A DNA stretch of 64,000 bases from Streptomyces piniterrae (lineage in GTDB: Bacteria > Actinomycetota > Actinomycetes > Streptomycetales > Streptomycetaceae): contig NZ_SUMB01000012.1 of assembly GCF_005048155.1 (NCBI RefSeq), positions 186,001-250,000 on the forward strand. The letters run 5' to 3'. Below are positions 1 to 8,517 of this stretch, one piece after another (positions within the stretch are counted from its first letter, which is position 1; every line of letters begins with the position of its first letter). The position numbers were made by a program, and so were the translations under genes. The notes beneath the pieces were generated by a model. The model worked only from the letters and a program-made list of their open reading frames with translations, was not told the DNA's origin and did no database searches.

Positions 1-249
1 GAGGCGGAGTGCTCCATCCCCGCCCAGCAGCCGGGGAGTTGGGGCGCGGTGTCGTCGGCCCAGGCCGTGCCCTCGGCCTGGTACTCCACGGGGACGCCGT
101 CGGTGGAGGCCGTGGCGGAGGTGACGGCGGTGCCGACGGACTGGGATCAGGCACTGGCCGCGTGGGGACAGTTCGCGCCTCCCTATGAGGAACCACCGCC
201 GGTGGCGGCGTCGGCACAGCCCTGGATGCAGTATCACCTCAGCTCCTGA
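1..249 (+). CDS. C-terminal part of an unrecognised protein, cut by the window edge
   Basis: Open from base 1 to a TGA at 247-249, so about 82 C-terminal residues are visible and the start lies outside the window. The piece is rich in Ala, Pro, Val and Trp and ends in MQYHLSS. I see no recognisable domain, transmembrane helix or catalytic motif. Third positions are strongly GC-biased, as in the neighbouring genes, which supports coding. It converges on the minus-strand SRPBCC gene with 27 bases between the stops. Function unknown. Confidence 0.5.
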   Translation, partial: EAECSIPAQQPGSWGAVSSAQAVPSAWYSTGTPSVEAVAEVTAVPTDWDQALAAWGQFAPPYEEPPPVAASAQPWMQYHLSS

Positions 250-276
250 AGCACCCCCCGCCTCAGCAGGCAGCCC

Positions 277-777
277 TCAGCGACCGCACCGAGCACGCAG
301 CCGGTGCAGCGTCGCGCGCATGCTGTCGCGGTTGTGCGCGGCGCGCCGGGCCGCCGGGGTTCCCGTGAAGAACAGCCCCAGCGTCTCGGCGCCCCAGCGG
401 CGCCAGCCGTGCCGCCGATGGTCCACCCAGTACTCGGTGACCAGCGTGCCTTCTCCCACCGGCGTCAGACGGTAGCCCCAACGCGCCACAGGCATACCGA
501 AGGTGCTGACGTCGAAGGCGAACTCCCGGCCCGGGTCGGCGATGACGATCCGGCAGGTGGTGAACCAGAACCACAGCGCCTTCCGGTTGAAGCCCACGAA
601 GCGGGTTCCGCGCGACCACACCCAGAAGACCTCCGGACTCCACTCCTTCATCCGCCGGATGTCCGCGAGCGCCGCGTAGACGGCATCCGGCGGACGGGGA
701 ATCTCCAGCGATTCCTCAACGCTCCACACCCTGGCGCGGTCATGGGCCGGCCGGCCGCCAGACGCTCGCGCGGTCAT
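277..777 (-). CDS. SRPBCC (START/polyketide-cyclase-like) family protein
   Basis: 166 aa. The layout fits the SRPBCC helix-grip fold: an N-terminal strand (SVEESLEIPRPPDAVYAALAD), then a WSPEV motif after the first helix, a run of beta-strand sequence, and a long C-terminal helix with RRAAHNRDSMRATLHRLRA. Members bind lipids, polyketides or other hydrophobic ligands; the ligand cannot be told here. The ATG overlaps the TGA of the upstream hydrolase gene (ATGA at 777-774), so the two are translationally coupled in one operon running leftwards. The longer open frame upstream reads antisense-like through the hydrolase and was not used. Confidence 0.8.
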   Translation of the reverse strand: MTARASGGRPAHDRARVWSVEESLEIPRPPDAVYAALADIRRMKEWSPEVFWVWSRGTRFVGFNRKALWFWFTTCRIVIADPGREFAFDVSTFGMPVARWGYRLTPVGEGTLVTEYWVDHRRHGWRRWGAETLGLFFTGTPAARRAAHNRDSMRATLHRLRARCGR

Positions 778-1571
778 CGACCGGCCTCCAGGGCCCGTGC
801 CCGGTCCGCAGCGCCCTCCGGCGTCGGGACGCGGTCCACGCCCGCCCTGACCACGGCCGCCGCATCCAGCACCGTACGGGCGACAGCCGCCGTGTCGGAC
901 AGGCTGGTGACGTGCCCGCACCCCGGCCGGACGGCGAGGCGGCCGTCGCGGCAGGCCCGGAGGAAGAGGCGTTCGTGACGGCGGAAGTGGTCGCGTCCGC
1001 CGTTCACCAGCCATACCGGTCCCGGATACGCCGCGAGCGAGGCCAGCGGGTTCATGTCGGCAACCGCGTCGACGACGCCCGGTATCACCTCGCTGGCAAG
1101 GCCCCCCGAGATCATGGCCTCGGCCGTCGGCCTGGGGAGGGTGCGACGGAATCCGAACGCGCTGAGCCGATTGGCCGCCTCGGGACACGCGGCCGCCGCC
1201 CGGCCCGCGCCGCGGAAGGCGGCACCGAACAGCCCGCGCGGCAGTGACGTACAGCCCATCGCCACCACGCCCAGAACCCGGTCGGGGTGGCTCGCGGCGG
1301 TGGCTATGGAGACATAGCCGCCCAGGGACAGTCCTACGACCAGTGCCCGTCCGCCCAGCGCGTCGATGGCTCCGTCGACCGCCCGCACCGCGCCGGCCAT
1401 CGTGAACGGCTCGCCGCGCCGGGCGCCATGGCCCGGCAAGTCGGGTGCCGCCGTGGGATGACGGTTGCCGATGTGCTCGATCACGGGATGCCACATCGTG
1501 CCGCTCACGCGCATGCCGTGCACGAAAACGATGGGCGGTGGGGCTTCATCGTGGGGCGCTGTGGGGTCCAT
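774..1571 (-). CDS. alpha/beta-fold hydrolase
   Basis: 265 aa. Starts MDPTAPHDEAPPPIVFVHGM with the HG oxyanion strand. The nucleophile elbow is GLSLGG near residue 95, and the late histidine is in GCGHVTS. A central acid is plausible in NGGRDHF. Family members are soluble esterases, lipases or C-C hydrolases, and the substrate is not predictable. The ATG at 1571 is followed downstream by the coupled SRPBCC gene and faces the divergent TetR gene at 1647. The 75-base gap holds a perfect palindrome, so the pair is probably repressed by that TetR protein. Confidence 0.85.
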   Translation of the reverse strand: MDPTAPHDEAPPPIVFVHGMRVSGTMWHPVIEHIGNRHPTAAPDLPGHGARRGEPFTMAGAVRAVDGAIDALGGRALVVGLSLGGYVSIATAASHPDRVLGVVAMGCTSLPRGLFGAAFRGAGRAAAACPEAANRLSAFGFRRTLPRPTAEAMISGGLASEVIPGVVDAVADMNPLASLAAYPGPVWLVNGGRDHFRRHERLFLRACRDGRLAVRPGCGHVTSLSDTAAVARTVLDAAAVVRAGVDRVPTPEGAADRARALEAGR

Positions 1572-1594
1572 GCCCGGCACGCTACACCCAAATG

Positions 1595-1612
1595 CAACGC
1601 AACGTTGCGTTG
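1595..1612. promoter_or_regulatory. 18-bp perfect palindrome, likely TetR operator
   Basis: The sequence CAACGCAACGTTGCGTTG is its own reverse complement over all 18 bases. It lies 24 bases from the hydrolase start and 35 bases from the tetR start, in the only gap between these divergent genes. This position and symmetry are typical of TetR-family operators. The assignment to the adjacent regulator is inference. Confidence 0.75.
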
Positions 1613-1646
1613 TGTTCTGGAGTGGGTCTTCGTTAGTCTTCGCCTC

Positions 1647-2297
1647 ATGAGCGAGCGACGGGACGGGCAGCGACAAGGCGAGCGATACGGAGCGCGGAAC
1701 CGCGAACGGCCCGGCGGTGGGACCGCCGGCCCGCGCAAGTCGCAGGACATCTTCGACGCCACGCTGGATCTGCTCGCGGAGAAGGGGTACGAGGGCCTGA
1801 CCGTCGAGGGGGTCGCCCAGCGATCCCAGGTCAACAAGACCACCATCTACCGCTGGTGGCCCTCCAAGGGAGCTCTGCTCGGCGCCGCGCTCACCGGCGC
1901 CCGCCAACTCGACCTCGAACCGCCCGACACCGGCAGCCTCCAGGGCGACCTGGAAGCCCTGCTGCACACCATCGTCACCCTCCTCACCGCACCGCCGGCC
2001 TCCGACATCGCCGTCGCGACGCTGGGCGCGGTCACCCACAGCCCCGAACTGGCCGGTCACGTAAGGGAGTTCTTCGCCGAACGGATGGGCCGCGAGCAGC
2101 CCGTCTTCGACCGCGCCGTCGCCCGCGGCGAACTCGCGGCGGACACCGACCCGATGCTCCTGGTCGACCTGCTGGCCGGAGCCGCCTGGCTTCGCGTCGT
2201 ACTCCGTCAACTTCCCGTCGAGAAGGACTTCGTGCCGCGCGCCGTACGTACGGTCCTGAACGGGGCCGGGGCGGTGACCGAACGGCATCAGCTGTGA
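1647..2297 (+). CDS. TetR/AcrR family transcriptional regulator
   Basis: 216 aa. The N-terminal HTH is clear: residues about 30-75 carry SQDIFDATLDLLAEKGYEGL, then VAQRSQVNKTTIYRWWPSK, the usual TetR recognition helix with the IYRWWP signature. The rest is the helical ligand-binding and dimerisation domain of the C-terminal TetR_C type. ATG 1647 was chosen because the frame upstream runs into the divergent promoter. It probably represses itself and the divergent hydrolase-SRPBCC operon through the palindrome at 1595-1612. The inducer is unknown. Confidence 0.9.
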   Translation: MSERRDGQRQGERYGARNRERPGGGTAGPRKSQDIFDATLDLLAEKGYEGLTVEGVAQRSQVNKTTIYRWWPSKGALLGAALTGARQLDLEPPDTGSLQGDLEALLHTIVTLLTAPPASDIAVATLGAVTHSPELAGHVREFFAERMGREQPVFDRAVARGELAADTDPMLLVDLLAGAAWLRVVLRQLPVEKDFVPRAVRTVLNGAGAVTERHQL

Positions 2298-2360
2298 GGT
2301 GACGCGCCGGTCGCCATAGCGGGACGCGGTGTGTGCGTCCCGCTTCGGCCATTCAGCCGC

Positions 2361-2435
2361 TCAGCACTGAGGCCGCTTACCGTGATTGGCTCCCTTACGG
2401 CGTGCCTTCTTCTTACGGCGCCGCTTCGATGACAT
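2361..2435 (-). CDS. 50S ribosomal protein bL37-like miniprotein
   Basis: 24 codons: MSSKRRRKKKARRKGANHGK then RPQC and TGA. The basic run followed by ANHGKRP matches the actinobacterial large-subunit protein bL37, known from mycobacterial ribosome structures, which is also about 24 aa and ends KANHGKRPNA/S-like. A good ribosome binding site (GGAAGGAG) lies six bases before the ATG. The gene stands alone between tetR and the antiporter gene, on the opposite strand, and is too short for usual gene callers. The final Gln-Cys differs from the common Asn-Ser/Ala ending, so it could be a paralogue. Confidence 0.82.
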   Translation of the reverse strand: MSSKRRRKKKARRKGANHGKRPQC

Positions 2436-2606
2436 GTCGTCTCCTTCCGCTCTCCTCTTGCAGTGATGCTTTTCGCGGAATTTCTACCATTTCACATCGG
2501 TGTTCCAGCGGCGATCGCGAAACGGAGTACCTGCGGGTGTCGGTGCCGGGCGGAGACCGGGCGGCGCATCACTATGACGTATTGCGGATTCCGGACGATC
2601 CAATGA

Positions 2607-3872
2607 GTGGGAAACGAGCGGGGAATGAGCGGTGGCGCGTGGACGGGCGCCGCGGTGGCCACCGTCACCGCCGGCTACGCACTGTGCTCACAGCGGCTCG
2701 CCGCCACGCCCCTCACCGCCGCGATGTGGTTCGTCGGCTTCGGGGTGCTCATCGGGCCGGCCGGGCTCGGACTGCTCGACCTGGAGCACGACGCCGGCCC
2801 GGTGCTGCTGCTCGCCGAGACCGCCCTGACGCTGGCCCTCTTCACCGATGCGATGGCCGTACGCCGACGGGACCTGCGCAGTGGTGGGTTTCTGCCCGCC
2901 CGCCTGCTGGCCATCGGACTGCCGTTGACGCTCGCCGCGGGCTGGCTGCTGGCCTGGCCCCTGCTGCCCGGCCTGACGGCGGGGGAGCTCGGGCTGGTGG
3001 CCGCCATCCTCGCGCCCACCGACGCCGTCGTGGGCAAGACCGCCTTCGCCGACCGTCATGTGCCGCCGCTCGTACGCCAGGGCCTCAACGTCGAGAGCGG
3101 CCTCAACGACGGCCTGGTGCTGCCGTTCTTCGTCCTCTTCCTCGCGTCGGTGCCCGGGACGAAGGCCGCCGAAGAGGGAGCGGCGGGCATCTTCTGGCGT
3201 GCGCTGCTCCTCAGCTTCGTGTGGGGCGCGGCCGTCGGGTGGTGCGGCGGGTGGCTGCTGCGGTGGTCGCGCGCCAGGGGCTGGGTGGCCGACGGCTGGC
3301 TTCAGGTCTTTGTGCCGATGGTCGCCGCCGGCGCGTACACGCTGGCGGACACCACGGACGGCAGCGGGTTCATCGCCGCCTGGATCGCCGGCTTCGCCTT
3401 CTCGGCCGCCCTGCGGACCGGCTCCCCGCCCGAGACGGAAAAGGCGGCCCGGCCCGCCGAACTCGCCGAGACCATCGCCGATCTGCTGGCCGCGATGAGC
3501 TTTCTGGTCTTCGGGGCGGTGCTGCTCGGTCCGGCGCTGGAACATCTCAGCTGGCGGATCGTCGGCTACGCGGTGCTCAGCCTCACCGTCGTCAGAATGC
3601 TGCCGGTTGCCCTCTCGCTGATCGGGACCGGGCTGCGTGCGCCCACCGTCGCGTACATCGGCTGGTTCGGCCCGCGCGGTCTGGCCTCCCTCGTCTTCGG
3701 GTTGTTGGTGGTGGAGGAACATGTCCCCGGCGTCGTGCTGGTGGGCAGGGTGGTCGCGGTGACGGTCGGTCTCAGCGTGCTCGCGCACGGTATGTCGGCG
3801 GTTGCCGTGGCCAGGCGCTACGGACAGTGGTGCGAGGCGGCGGGCGGTGTCCGGGTGCCGCCCCGGCGGTGA
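2607..3872 (+). CDS. cation:proton antiporter, CPA1/NhaP type
   Basis: About 421 aa from GTG 2607, or 415 from ATG 2625 (MSGGAWTGAAVATVTAGYAL); the ATG is the more likely N-terminus because the sequence turns hydrophobic straight after it. About 12 membrane helices cover the whole length. The ion-binding region is visible as ILAPTDAVVGKTAF and the hallmark ESGLNDGLVLPFF, where the Asn-Asp pair sits in the CPA1 exchange site. The helix carrying GWFGPRGLASLVF is also typical. It should exchange Na+ or K+ for H+ in the cytoplasmic membrane. It stands alone; the kinase gene starts about 90 bases downstream. Confidence 0.88.
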   Translation: MGNERGMSGGAWTGAAVATVTAGYALCSQRLAATPLTAAMWFVGFGVLIGPAGLGLLDLEHDAGPVLLLAETALTLALFTDAMAVRRRDLRSGGFLPARLLAIGLPLTLAAGWLLAWPLLPGLTAGELGLVAAILAPTDAVVGKTAFADRHVPPLVRQGLNVESGLNDGLVLPFFVLFLASVPGTKAAEEGAAGIFWRALLLSFVWGAAVGWCGGWLLRWSRARGWVADGWLQVFVPMVAAGAYTLADTTDGSGFIAAWIAGFAFSAALRTGSPPETEKAARPAELAETIADLLAAMSFLVFGAVLLGPALEHLSWRIVGYAVLSLTVVRMLPVALSLIGTGLRAPTVAYIGWFGPRGLASLVFGLLVVEEHVPGVVLVGRVVAVTVGLSVLAHGMSAVAVARRYGQWCEAAGGVRVPPRR

Positions 3873-3965
3873 TGCGTACGGCGCATCAAGGGGCTGGTCG
3901 GGCATCGACGGCGGGCCCACCCGGAAGATGATGCGCTTCCCGCCCGACGGCTGTGCAATGGCCGT

Positions 3966-5363
3966 ATGGACAGACCTTCGGGCGGTCCTGAGAACAGACC
4001 CACGGGCACCGTCTCCGGCTCTCGTGCCACGGGCGCGCGTGGCACCGCGGCACAGCGCTGGTCGGCGCGACTGGCGTTCGTCGCCGTGATCGCGGCTGTC
4101 GTGGTGCTGTTGCTGTTCGCCGGACTCAAGAGCGTCACCCTGGTGGCCTTCGGGGCGGGCGGGCTGGTGGTCTGTGCGGCCTGTGTGTGGTGGGGGCTGA
4201 CCCGCCGCGGTCTGGGCAGGGTGCTGGCGTTCGCGGCGGCGGTGATCGCGCCGGTGGCCGTGTTGGTGCTGTACGCGCTCGTCGGACTGCTCTGGGTCGT
4301 CATCGTCACCGTCGCGCTGTGGGCGGTCGCGGTGTCCGCGGGCGGCGCCGCGCTCGGTGTGGACATCCAGCCCGCGCGTACTCCGGAGTTCCGGATCGCC
4401 ACCCCCAGACGCCCGTTCCTCATCATGAATCCCCGGTCGGGCGGCGGAAAGGTCGGGAGATTCGGCCTGGCGGCGAAGGCCGAGGCACTCGGTGCCGAGG
4501 TCCTGCTGCTCGATCCCGCCCATCCGCAGGACGTCGTCCCGCTCGCCCGCCGGGCCGTCGACGAAGGTGCCGACCTGCTCGGCGTCGCGGGCGGTGACGG
4601 CACCCAGGCCCTGGTCGCCGGCGTGGCCGCGGAACACGGCATGCCGTACATGGTGATCTCGGCCGGCACCCGCAACCACTTCGCCCTCGATCTCGGCCTG
4701 GACCGGGACGACCCCTCGACCTGCCTGGACGCCCTCTCCGACGGCATCGAACTCCGCGTCGACCTGGGCTTCATCGGTGATCGCCCGTTCGTCAACAACG
4801 CTTCGTTCGGCGCTTACGCGGCCGTGGTGCAGAGCCCCGCCTACCGCAACGACAAGGTCCACACCACGCTTCAGCTGCTGCCCGATCTGCTGACCCACCA
4901 GAGCGGCCCCCGCCTGACCGTGCGTGCCACGGACGTCGCCATCGAGGGGCCGCAGGCCGTACTGGTCAGCAACAATCCGTACCGGATGGGCGACCAGGCC
5001 GGAATGGGGCGCCGCGAACGGCTGGATTCCGGTGTGCTGGGGGTACTCGGCGTCAAGGTCGACAACGCGGCGCAGGCGGCCGGCCTGCTGCGCGGCCAGC
5101 ACGCCGGCGGCCTCACCGCGCTCACCGCCCACGAGCTGGTCGTCGACGCCGACGAGCCCGAGATCCCGGTCGGTGTGGACGGCGAGGCGCTCATCCTGCC
5201 GACGCCGGTGCACTGCCGCATCGAGCCGGGGGCCCTGCGCGTACGGGTGCCGAGGCACCGGCCCGGTGTGCCCCGGACGAAGCGGCCCGTGAACTGGCGG
5301 CGGTTGGTCAAGCTCGCGGCGGGCGGGTCACACAGCCCGGATGACACGCCGCCGACGGCCTAA
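3966..5363 (+). CDS. diacylglycerol kinase-like lipid kinase with N-terminal membrane domain
   Basis: 465 aa. Residues about 20-135 form three or four hydrophobic helices. From about residue 150 the DAGK catalytic domain starts with FLIMNPRSGGGKVGRF, followed by the nucleotide-binding VAGGDGTQ near residue 207 and the SAGTRNHFALDLGL block typical of YegS/DgkB-type kinases. It should phosphorylate diacylglycerol or a related lipid with ATP at the membrane. The C-terminal half carries VNNASFGAYAAV and the late DGE motif (GVDGEAL) of the family. The membrane-anchored N-terminus is the unusual part compared with soluble DgkB. Confidence 0.85.
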   Translation: MDRPSGGPENRPTGTVSGSRATGARGTAAQRWSARLAFVAVIAAVVVLLLFAGLKSVTLVAFGAGGLVVCAACVWWGLTRRGLGRVLAFAAAVIAPVAVLVLYALVGLLWVVIVTVALWAVAVSAGGAALGVDIQPARTPEFRIATPRRPFLIMNPRSGGGKVGRFGLAAKAEALGAEVLLLDPAHPQDVVPLARRAVDEGADLLGVAGGDGTQALVAGVAAEHGMPYMVISAGTRNHFALDLGLDRDDPSTCLDALSDGIELRVDLGFIGDRPFVNNASFGAYAAVVQSPAYRNDKVHTTLQLLPDLLTHQSGPRLTVRATDVAIEGPQAVLVSNNPYRMGDQAGMGRRERLDSGVLGVLGVKVDNAAQAAGLLRGQHAGGLTALTAHELVVDADEPEIPVGVDGEALILPTPVHCRIEPGALRVRVPRHRPGVPRTKRPVNWRRLVKLAAGGSHSPDDTPPTA

Positions 5364-5446
5364 TGGCCGTGCCGGCCGTACGGCTGCGTCAGGCTGTGGC
5401 CTTTGATCACGGTTGTGTCAGGAGCCTGTGTGTACAGGTCGCGTGA

Positions 5447-6682
5447 GTGGATCTTTCTGCGGAGGCCGCCGCCGAGCCGGAGCCGACCCCGGGACGCACG
5501 GTGAGCCGGCCGGACCGCCGCCCGGCCGGCAGACTCACCGCGACCGCGGGCGACAACGGCTTCGAGACGCCTGCCCGGCCCGCGTGGATGCGCTGGCTGC
5601 CGGCCTGCTACTTCGTCTTCGTCCTGCTCCTGGAGACCGTGACGCCCACGGGGTGGGCGGTGAGCTTCCTGCTCATCGCGCTGCCCGTGATCGCCGCGTA
5701 CGCCCTCGGTCCCGTGAGCGTCGCCGCGGTCACGGTCTTCGCCATCGTGATGGAGGGCGTCGTGGCCGGCACACCGTGCTGCACGGGCCACAACCTCCAC
5801 CAACTCTGGGAAACCCACCACGTCGCCGCCTACATCGCCACCGGCCTCGTCGGCCTGCTCGGTGTGGCGCTGGCCGCGCACCGTCACCGCCAGGAACGGG
5901 ACCTGGTACGCGTCAACTCGGTGGCCGAAGCCCTGATGCGTACCCTGCTGCGGCCGGTGCCGCACCAGGTCGGGCATCTGCTGGCGGCCGGTCTCTACCG
6001 GTCCGGCGAGGTCGGCACGATGGTCGGCGGCGACCTCTACGACATCCGTGCCACCAAGGCCGGCGAGCGCGCCATCATCGGCGACGTCCGCGGCAAGGGA
6101 CTGACGGCGGTGCGCACGGTGGCCGACATCCTCGGCAGCTTCCGCGAGGCCGCCCACGACCGGGGGGATCTGACGGCCGTCGCCGCGCGCATGGAACGGT
6201 GCCTGACCCGCGAGGCCGAGGAAATCCCCGACGACGAGCTGTTCGTGACCGCCGCCCTGATCGAGTACGACGCCCTGGCCCACCAACTGACGGTCATCAA
6301 CCATGGGCACATCGAGCCGGTGCTGATCTCCCGCGGCGAGGTGACGGCCATGACCGGGCCGCCCGCCCTCCCGCTCGGCCTGGGCGACCTCGCCGCGGAT
6401 CGCCCCGTCGCCCGCACCCACCGCTTCACCCCCGGCGACGTCCTCCTGCTCTGCACCGACGGACTGATCGAAGCCCGCGACCACACCGGCGCCTTCTACC
6501 CGCTCCTCGACCGGCTCCGCCACCGCTTCACCGACCGGCCCGCCCCCGGCCCCGCCGACGTCATCGACTTCCTCAACACCGACCTGCCCCGCCACACCCA
6601 CGCCTTCCACGACGACGTCGCCATCCTCGCCATCGCGCCCAACGGGAGTACCCGGACGTCCCCTACCGGCTGCGCACCGTAA
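5447..6682 (+). CDS. membrane PP2C-type serine/threonine phosphatase (SpoIIE domain)
   Basis: 411 aa from GTG 5447. An N-terminal cytosolic stretch of about 45 residues precedes four hydrophobic helices (about 48-155). The SpoIIE/RsbU-type phosphatase domain follows from about residue 175, with MVGGDLYDI, IGDVRGKG and the terminal DDVAILAI, giving the metal-binding aspartates. Such enzymes dephosphorylate anti-anti-sigma factors. The RsbW-like kinase at 6942 could belong to the same signalling output. No sensor domain other than the membrane part is visible. Confidence 0.87.
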   Translation: MDLSAEAAAEPEPTPGRTVSRPDRRPAGRLTATAGDNGFETPARPAWMRWLPACYFVFVLLLETVTPTGWAVSFLLIALPVIAAYALGPVSVAAVTVFAIVMEGVVAGTPCCTGHNLHQLWETHHVAAYIATGLVGLLGVALAAHRHRQERDLVRVNSVAEALMRTLLRPVPHQVGHLLAAGLYRSGEVGTMVGGDLYDIRATKAGERAIIGDVRGKGLTAVRTVADILGSFREAAHDRGDLTAVAARMERCLTREAEEIPDDELFVTAALIEYDALAHQLTVINHGHIEPVLISRGEVTAMTGPPALPLGLGDLAADRPVARTHRFTPGDVLLLCTDGLIEARDHTGAFYPLLDRLRHRFTDRPAPGPADVIDFLNTDLPRHTHAFHDDVAILAIAPNGSTRTSPTGCAP

Positions 6683-6762
6683 CGAAAGCCGGGTCGGATC
6701 TGCTCATCCGAGCATTAGCCGCTCGTTTTTCGAAAAAGTTGGCCGGCGGTGCCTTCAATCTA

Positions 6763-6791
6763 TTGACATCGCCTTGCGACGATCTTTAATG
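6763..6791 (+). promoter_or_regulatory. candidate promoter upstream of the RsbW-like gene
   Basis: TTGACA at 6763-6768 is followed after 17 bases by TTAATG at 6786-6791, inside an unusually AT-rich stretch (about 6715-6840) of an otherwise GC-rich region. The -35 is a perfect vegetative hexamer; the -10 is poor. It would give a leader of about 145 bases for the gene at 6942. The assignment is tentative. Confidence 0.35.
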
Positions 6792-6941
6792 GAAGAACAA
6801 ATACACATATGAGTTGTATGTGCTCACTTGAGTAAAAGTTGCAGTACGGACGCCTCCGTACGGCACCGGATCGGGGGGAACCGCCTTGAGGCCCCGGCAG
6901 CCTCAAGGGTCGATCGCGCACTTGCTTGAAGGGCCGATGAA

Positions 6942-7427
6942 ATGACAGTTGTGGCGGAAATCGCCGTCCCCCCTGATGTCGAAGTCGCCTGCGCCTCGCT
7001 CGAATTGCAGGCCTTCCTGCCGGCGGCCGCTCGGACGCGGGCTTTCACCAAGGAATCGCTGCGCCGGTGGGGCGAGGGCGAGGAACTCATCGAAGCCGCT
7101 GTTCTGGTCGTCTCCGAACTGGTCACCAATGCGATCCGGCACGGCGCCGCCGATCTGCTGCCGGCCGAATGCGGTCGCGGTCAGCGGGGCCCGGAACCGC
7201 ATTTCACGCTGCGGCTGGCACTGCGCCCCGATGTGCTCCATATCGAGGTGTACGACGGGTCGGCGATCCTGCCCGTCCAGCGCACGCCCGGACGGGACGA
7301 CGACTGCGGACGCGGGCTCCTGATCATCGCGGCACTCGCCGAGTCCTGGACCTGCGGCCTCGATCCCGACGGCGGAAAATGGGTCCGCGCCGCCCTCTCC
7401 CGCGTACCCGAAGCCCTCGCGGGCTGA
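6942..7427 (+). CDS. ATP-binding anti-sigma-type kinase (RsbW-like, HATPase_c_2)
   Basis: 161 aa, one GHKL ATPase domain. The N-box is seen as VVSELVTNAIRHG near residue 60 and the G1 region as the DDDCGRGLLIIAALAESW segment, both standard for the large Streptomyces family of RsbW-like kinases. Members bind sigma factors or phosphorylate anti-anti-sigma proteins, and the target here is not visible. No adjacent sigma factor or STAS-domain gene exists, so it is an orphan kinase, near the PP2C gene at 5447. ATG 6942 gives the usual family length. Confidence 0.85.
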   Translation: MTVVAEIAVPPDVEVACASLELQAFLPAAARTRAFTKESLRRWGEGEELIEAAVLVVSELVTNAIRHGAADLLPAECGRGQRGPEPHFTLRLALRPDVLHIEVYDGSAILPVQRTPGRDDDCGRGLLIIAALAESWTCGLDPDGGKWVRAALSRVPEALAG

Positions 7428-7481
7428 CGTATCCGCAAACCGACGGGCGGACATTCCCGGAGAACGGGTGGTGAGAGTCGG

Positions 7482-8465
7482 ATGAGTACGCGTCAAAGGA
7501 CAAGGGGCGGAGCCCGCGCGCACCACACAGGCCCCGAGGAACTGGTGCATACGGCCGCCATGGCCCGACGGTTCTATCTGGAGGGCAAATCCAAGACCGA
7601 GATAGCGGAGGAGTTCGGAATCAGCCGCTTCAAAGTGGCCCGGACGCTGGAATCCGCTGTCCGCGACGGCTTGATCCGGCTGGAAATCCGCCTGCCCGCC
7701 GAATTGGACGCCGAACGCTCCGACGCGCTGCGCACCCGGTACGGCCTGAGCCACTCCCTGGTGTTCAACTCGCAGGCCGACGACCCGGGCGGCGCCGCCG
7801 TGATCACCCGTAGACTCGGCTCCGTCGCCGCGGACCTGCTCGCCGAGATCGTCACCGAAGGCGATGTCCTCGGACTCATCTGGGGCCCCGAGATCGAGGC
7901 GCTCGGCCCCGAACTGACCAGCCTGGCCCGGTGCACCGTCGTGCAACTGTGCGGCGTGACCCCGCTGCGGCCCGTCGACGCCAACGCCGTGGAAGCGGTG
8001 CGCCGCGCCGCCGCGGTGGCCAGAGGCGTCGCCTACCCCATCTACGCGCCGCACCTGCTGCCTGACGGCGAGACAGCCCGGATGCTGCGCCGGCAGCCGG
8101 GCATCGTCGAAGCGGTCAGCCGGTTCAGCCAGGTCACCAAGGCCGTCATCACCGTCGGCGGATGGGGCCCGGGGCTCTCCACCGTCTACGACGCACTCGG
8201 CGAAGCCGAGCGCGAGGACTATCGGCGGCAGGGAGCGTGCGCCGAGGTGTCCGGCCGGCTCATCGACGCCGAGGGGCAGGTGGTCGCCCCGGAACTGAGC
8301 GAACGGATCATCGCCATCAGCTTCGAGGAACTGCGCCGGGTGCCCGACGTGATTCTCCTCGCCGACGGCGTGGAGCGGGCCACCGCGACCGCCGCTGCCC
8401 TGAAGACCGGGCTGTTCAACGGAATTGTCACGGACACGGCCGTGGCGGAGCACCTGCTCGTCTGA
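7482..8465 (+). CDS. SorC/DeoR-type sugar-binding transcriptional regulator
   Basis: 327 aa. An N-terminal HTH at about residues 25-65 (ARRFYLEGKSKTEIAEEFG, then SRFKVARTLESAVRDGLIRL) is joined to a SorC-type effector domain. That domain includes GDVLGLIWGPEIEAL and the typical TVGGWGPGLSTVYDAL segment, and ends with LKTGLFNGIVTDTAVAEHLL. These proteins sense sugars or sugar phosphates and control transport genes. It sits directly upstream of an ABC importer gene set in the same direction, the usual arrangement for the polyol uptake regulator of Streptomyces. The AT-poor 52-base gap to the importer has no clear terminator. Confidence 0.88.
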   Translation: MSTRQRTRGGARAHHTGPEELVHTAAMARRFYLEGKSKTEIAEEFGISRFKVARTLESAVRDGLIRLEIRLPAELDAERSDALRTRYGLSHSLVFNSQADDPGGAAVITRRLGSVAADLLAEIVTEGDVLGLIWGPEIEALGPELTSLARCTVVQLCGVTPLRPVDANAVEAVRRAAAVARGVAYPIYAPHLLPDGETARMLRRQPGIVEAVSRFSQVTKAVITVGGWGPGLSTVYDALGEAEREDYRRQGACAEVSGRLIDAEGQVVAPELSERIIAISFEELRRVPDVILLADGVERATATAAALKTGLFNGIVTDTAVAEHLLV

Positions 8466-8517
8466 CGGAGACGGAAAAATACACCTCCCGAATTCCGTCC
8501 AGAAACGAGCATTCCCG

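Noticed and set aside
2688-5258. An 856-codon open frame on the minus strand opposite the antiporter and kinase genes
   Set aside because: The composition is Arg/Gly/Gln/His-rich with no domain, and the plus-strand genes have clear conserved motifs. High-GC DNA leaves long empty frames open.
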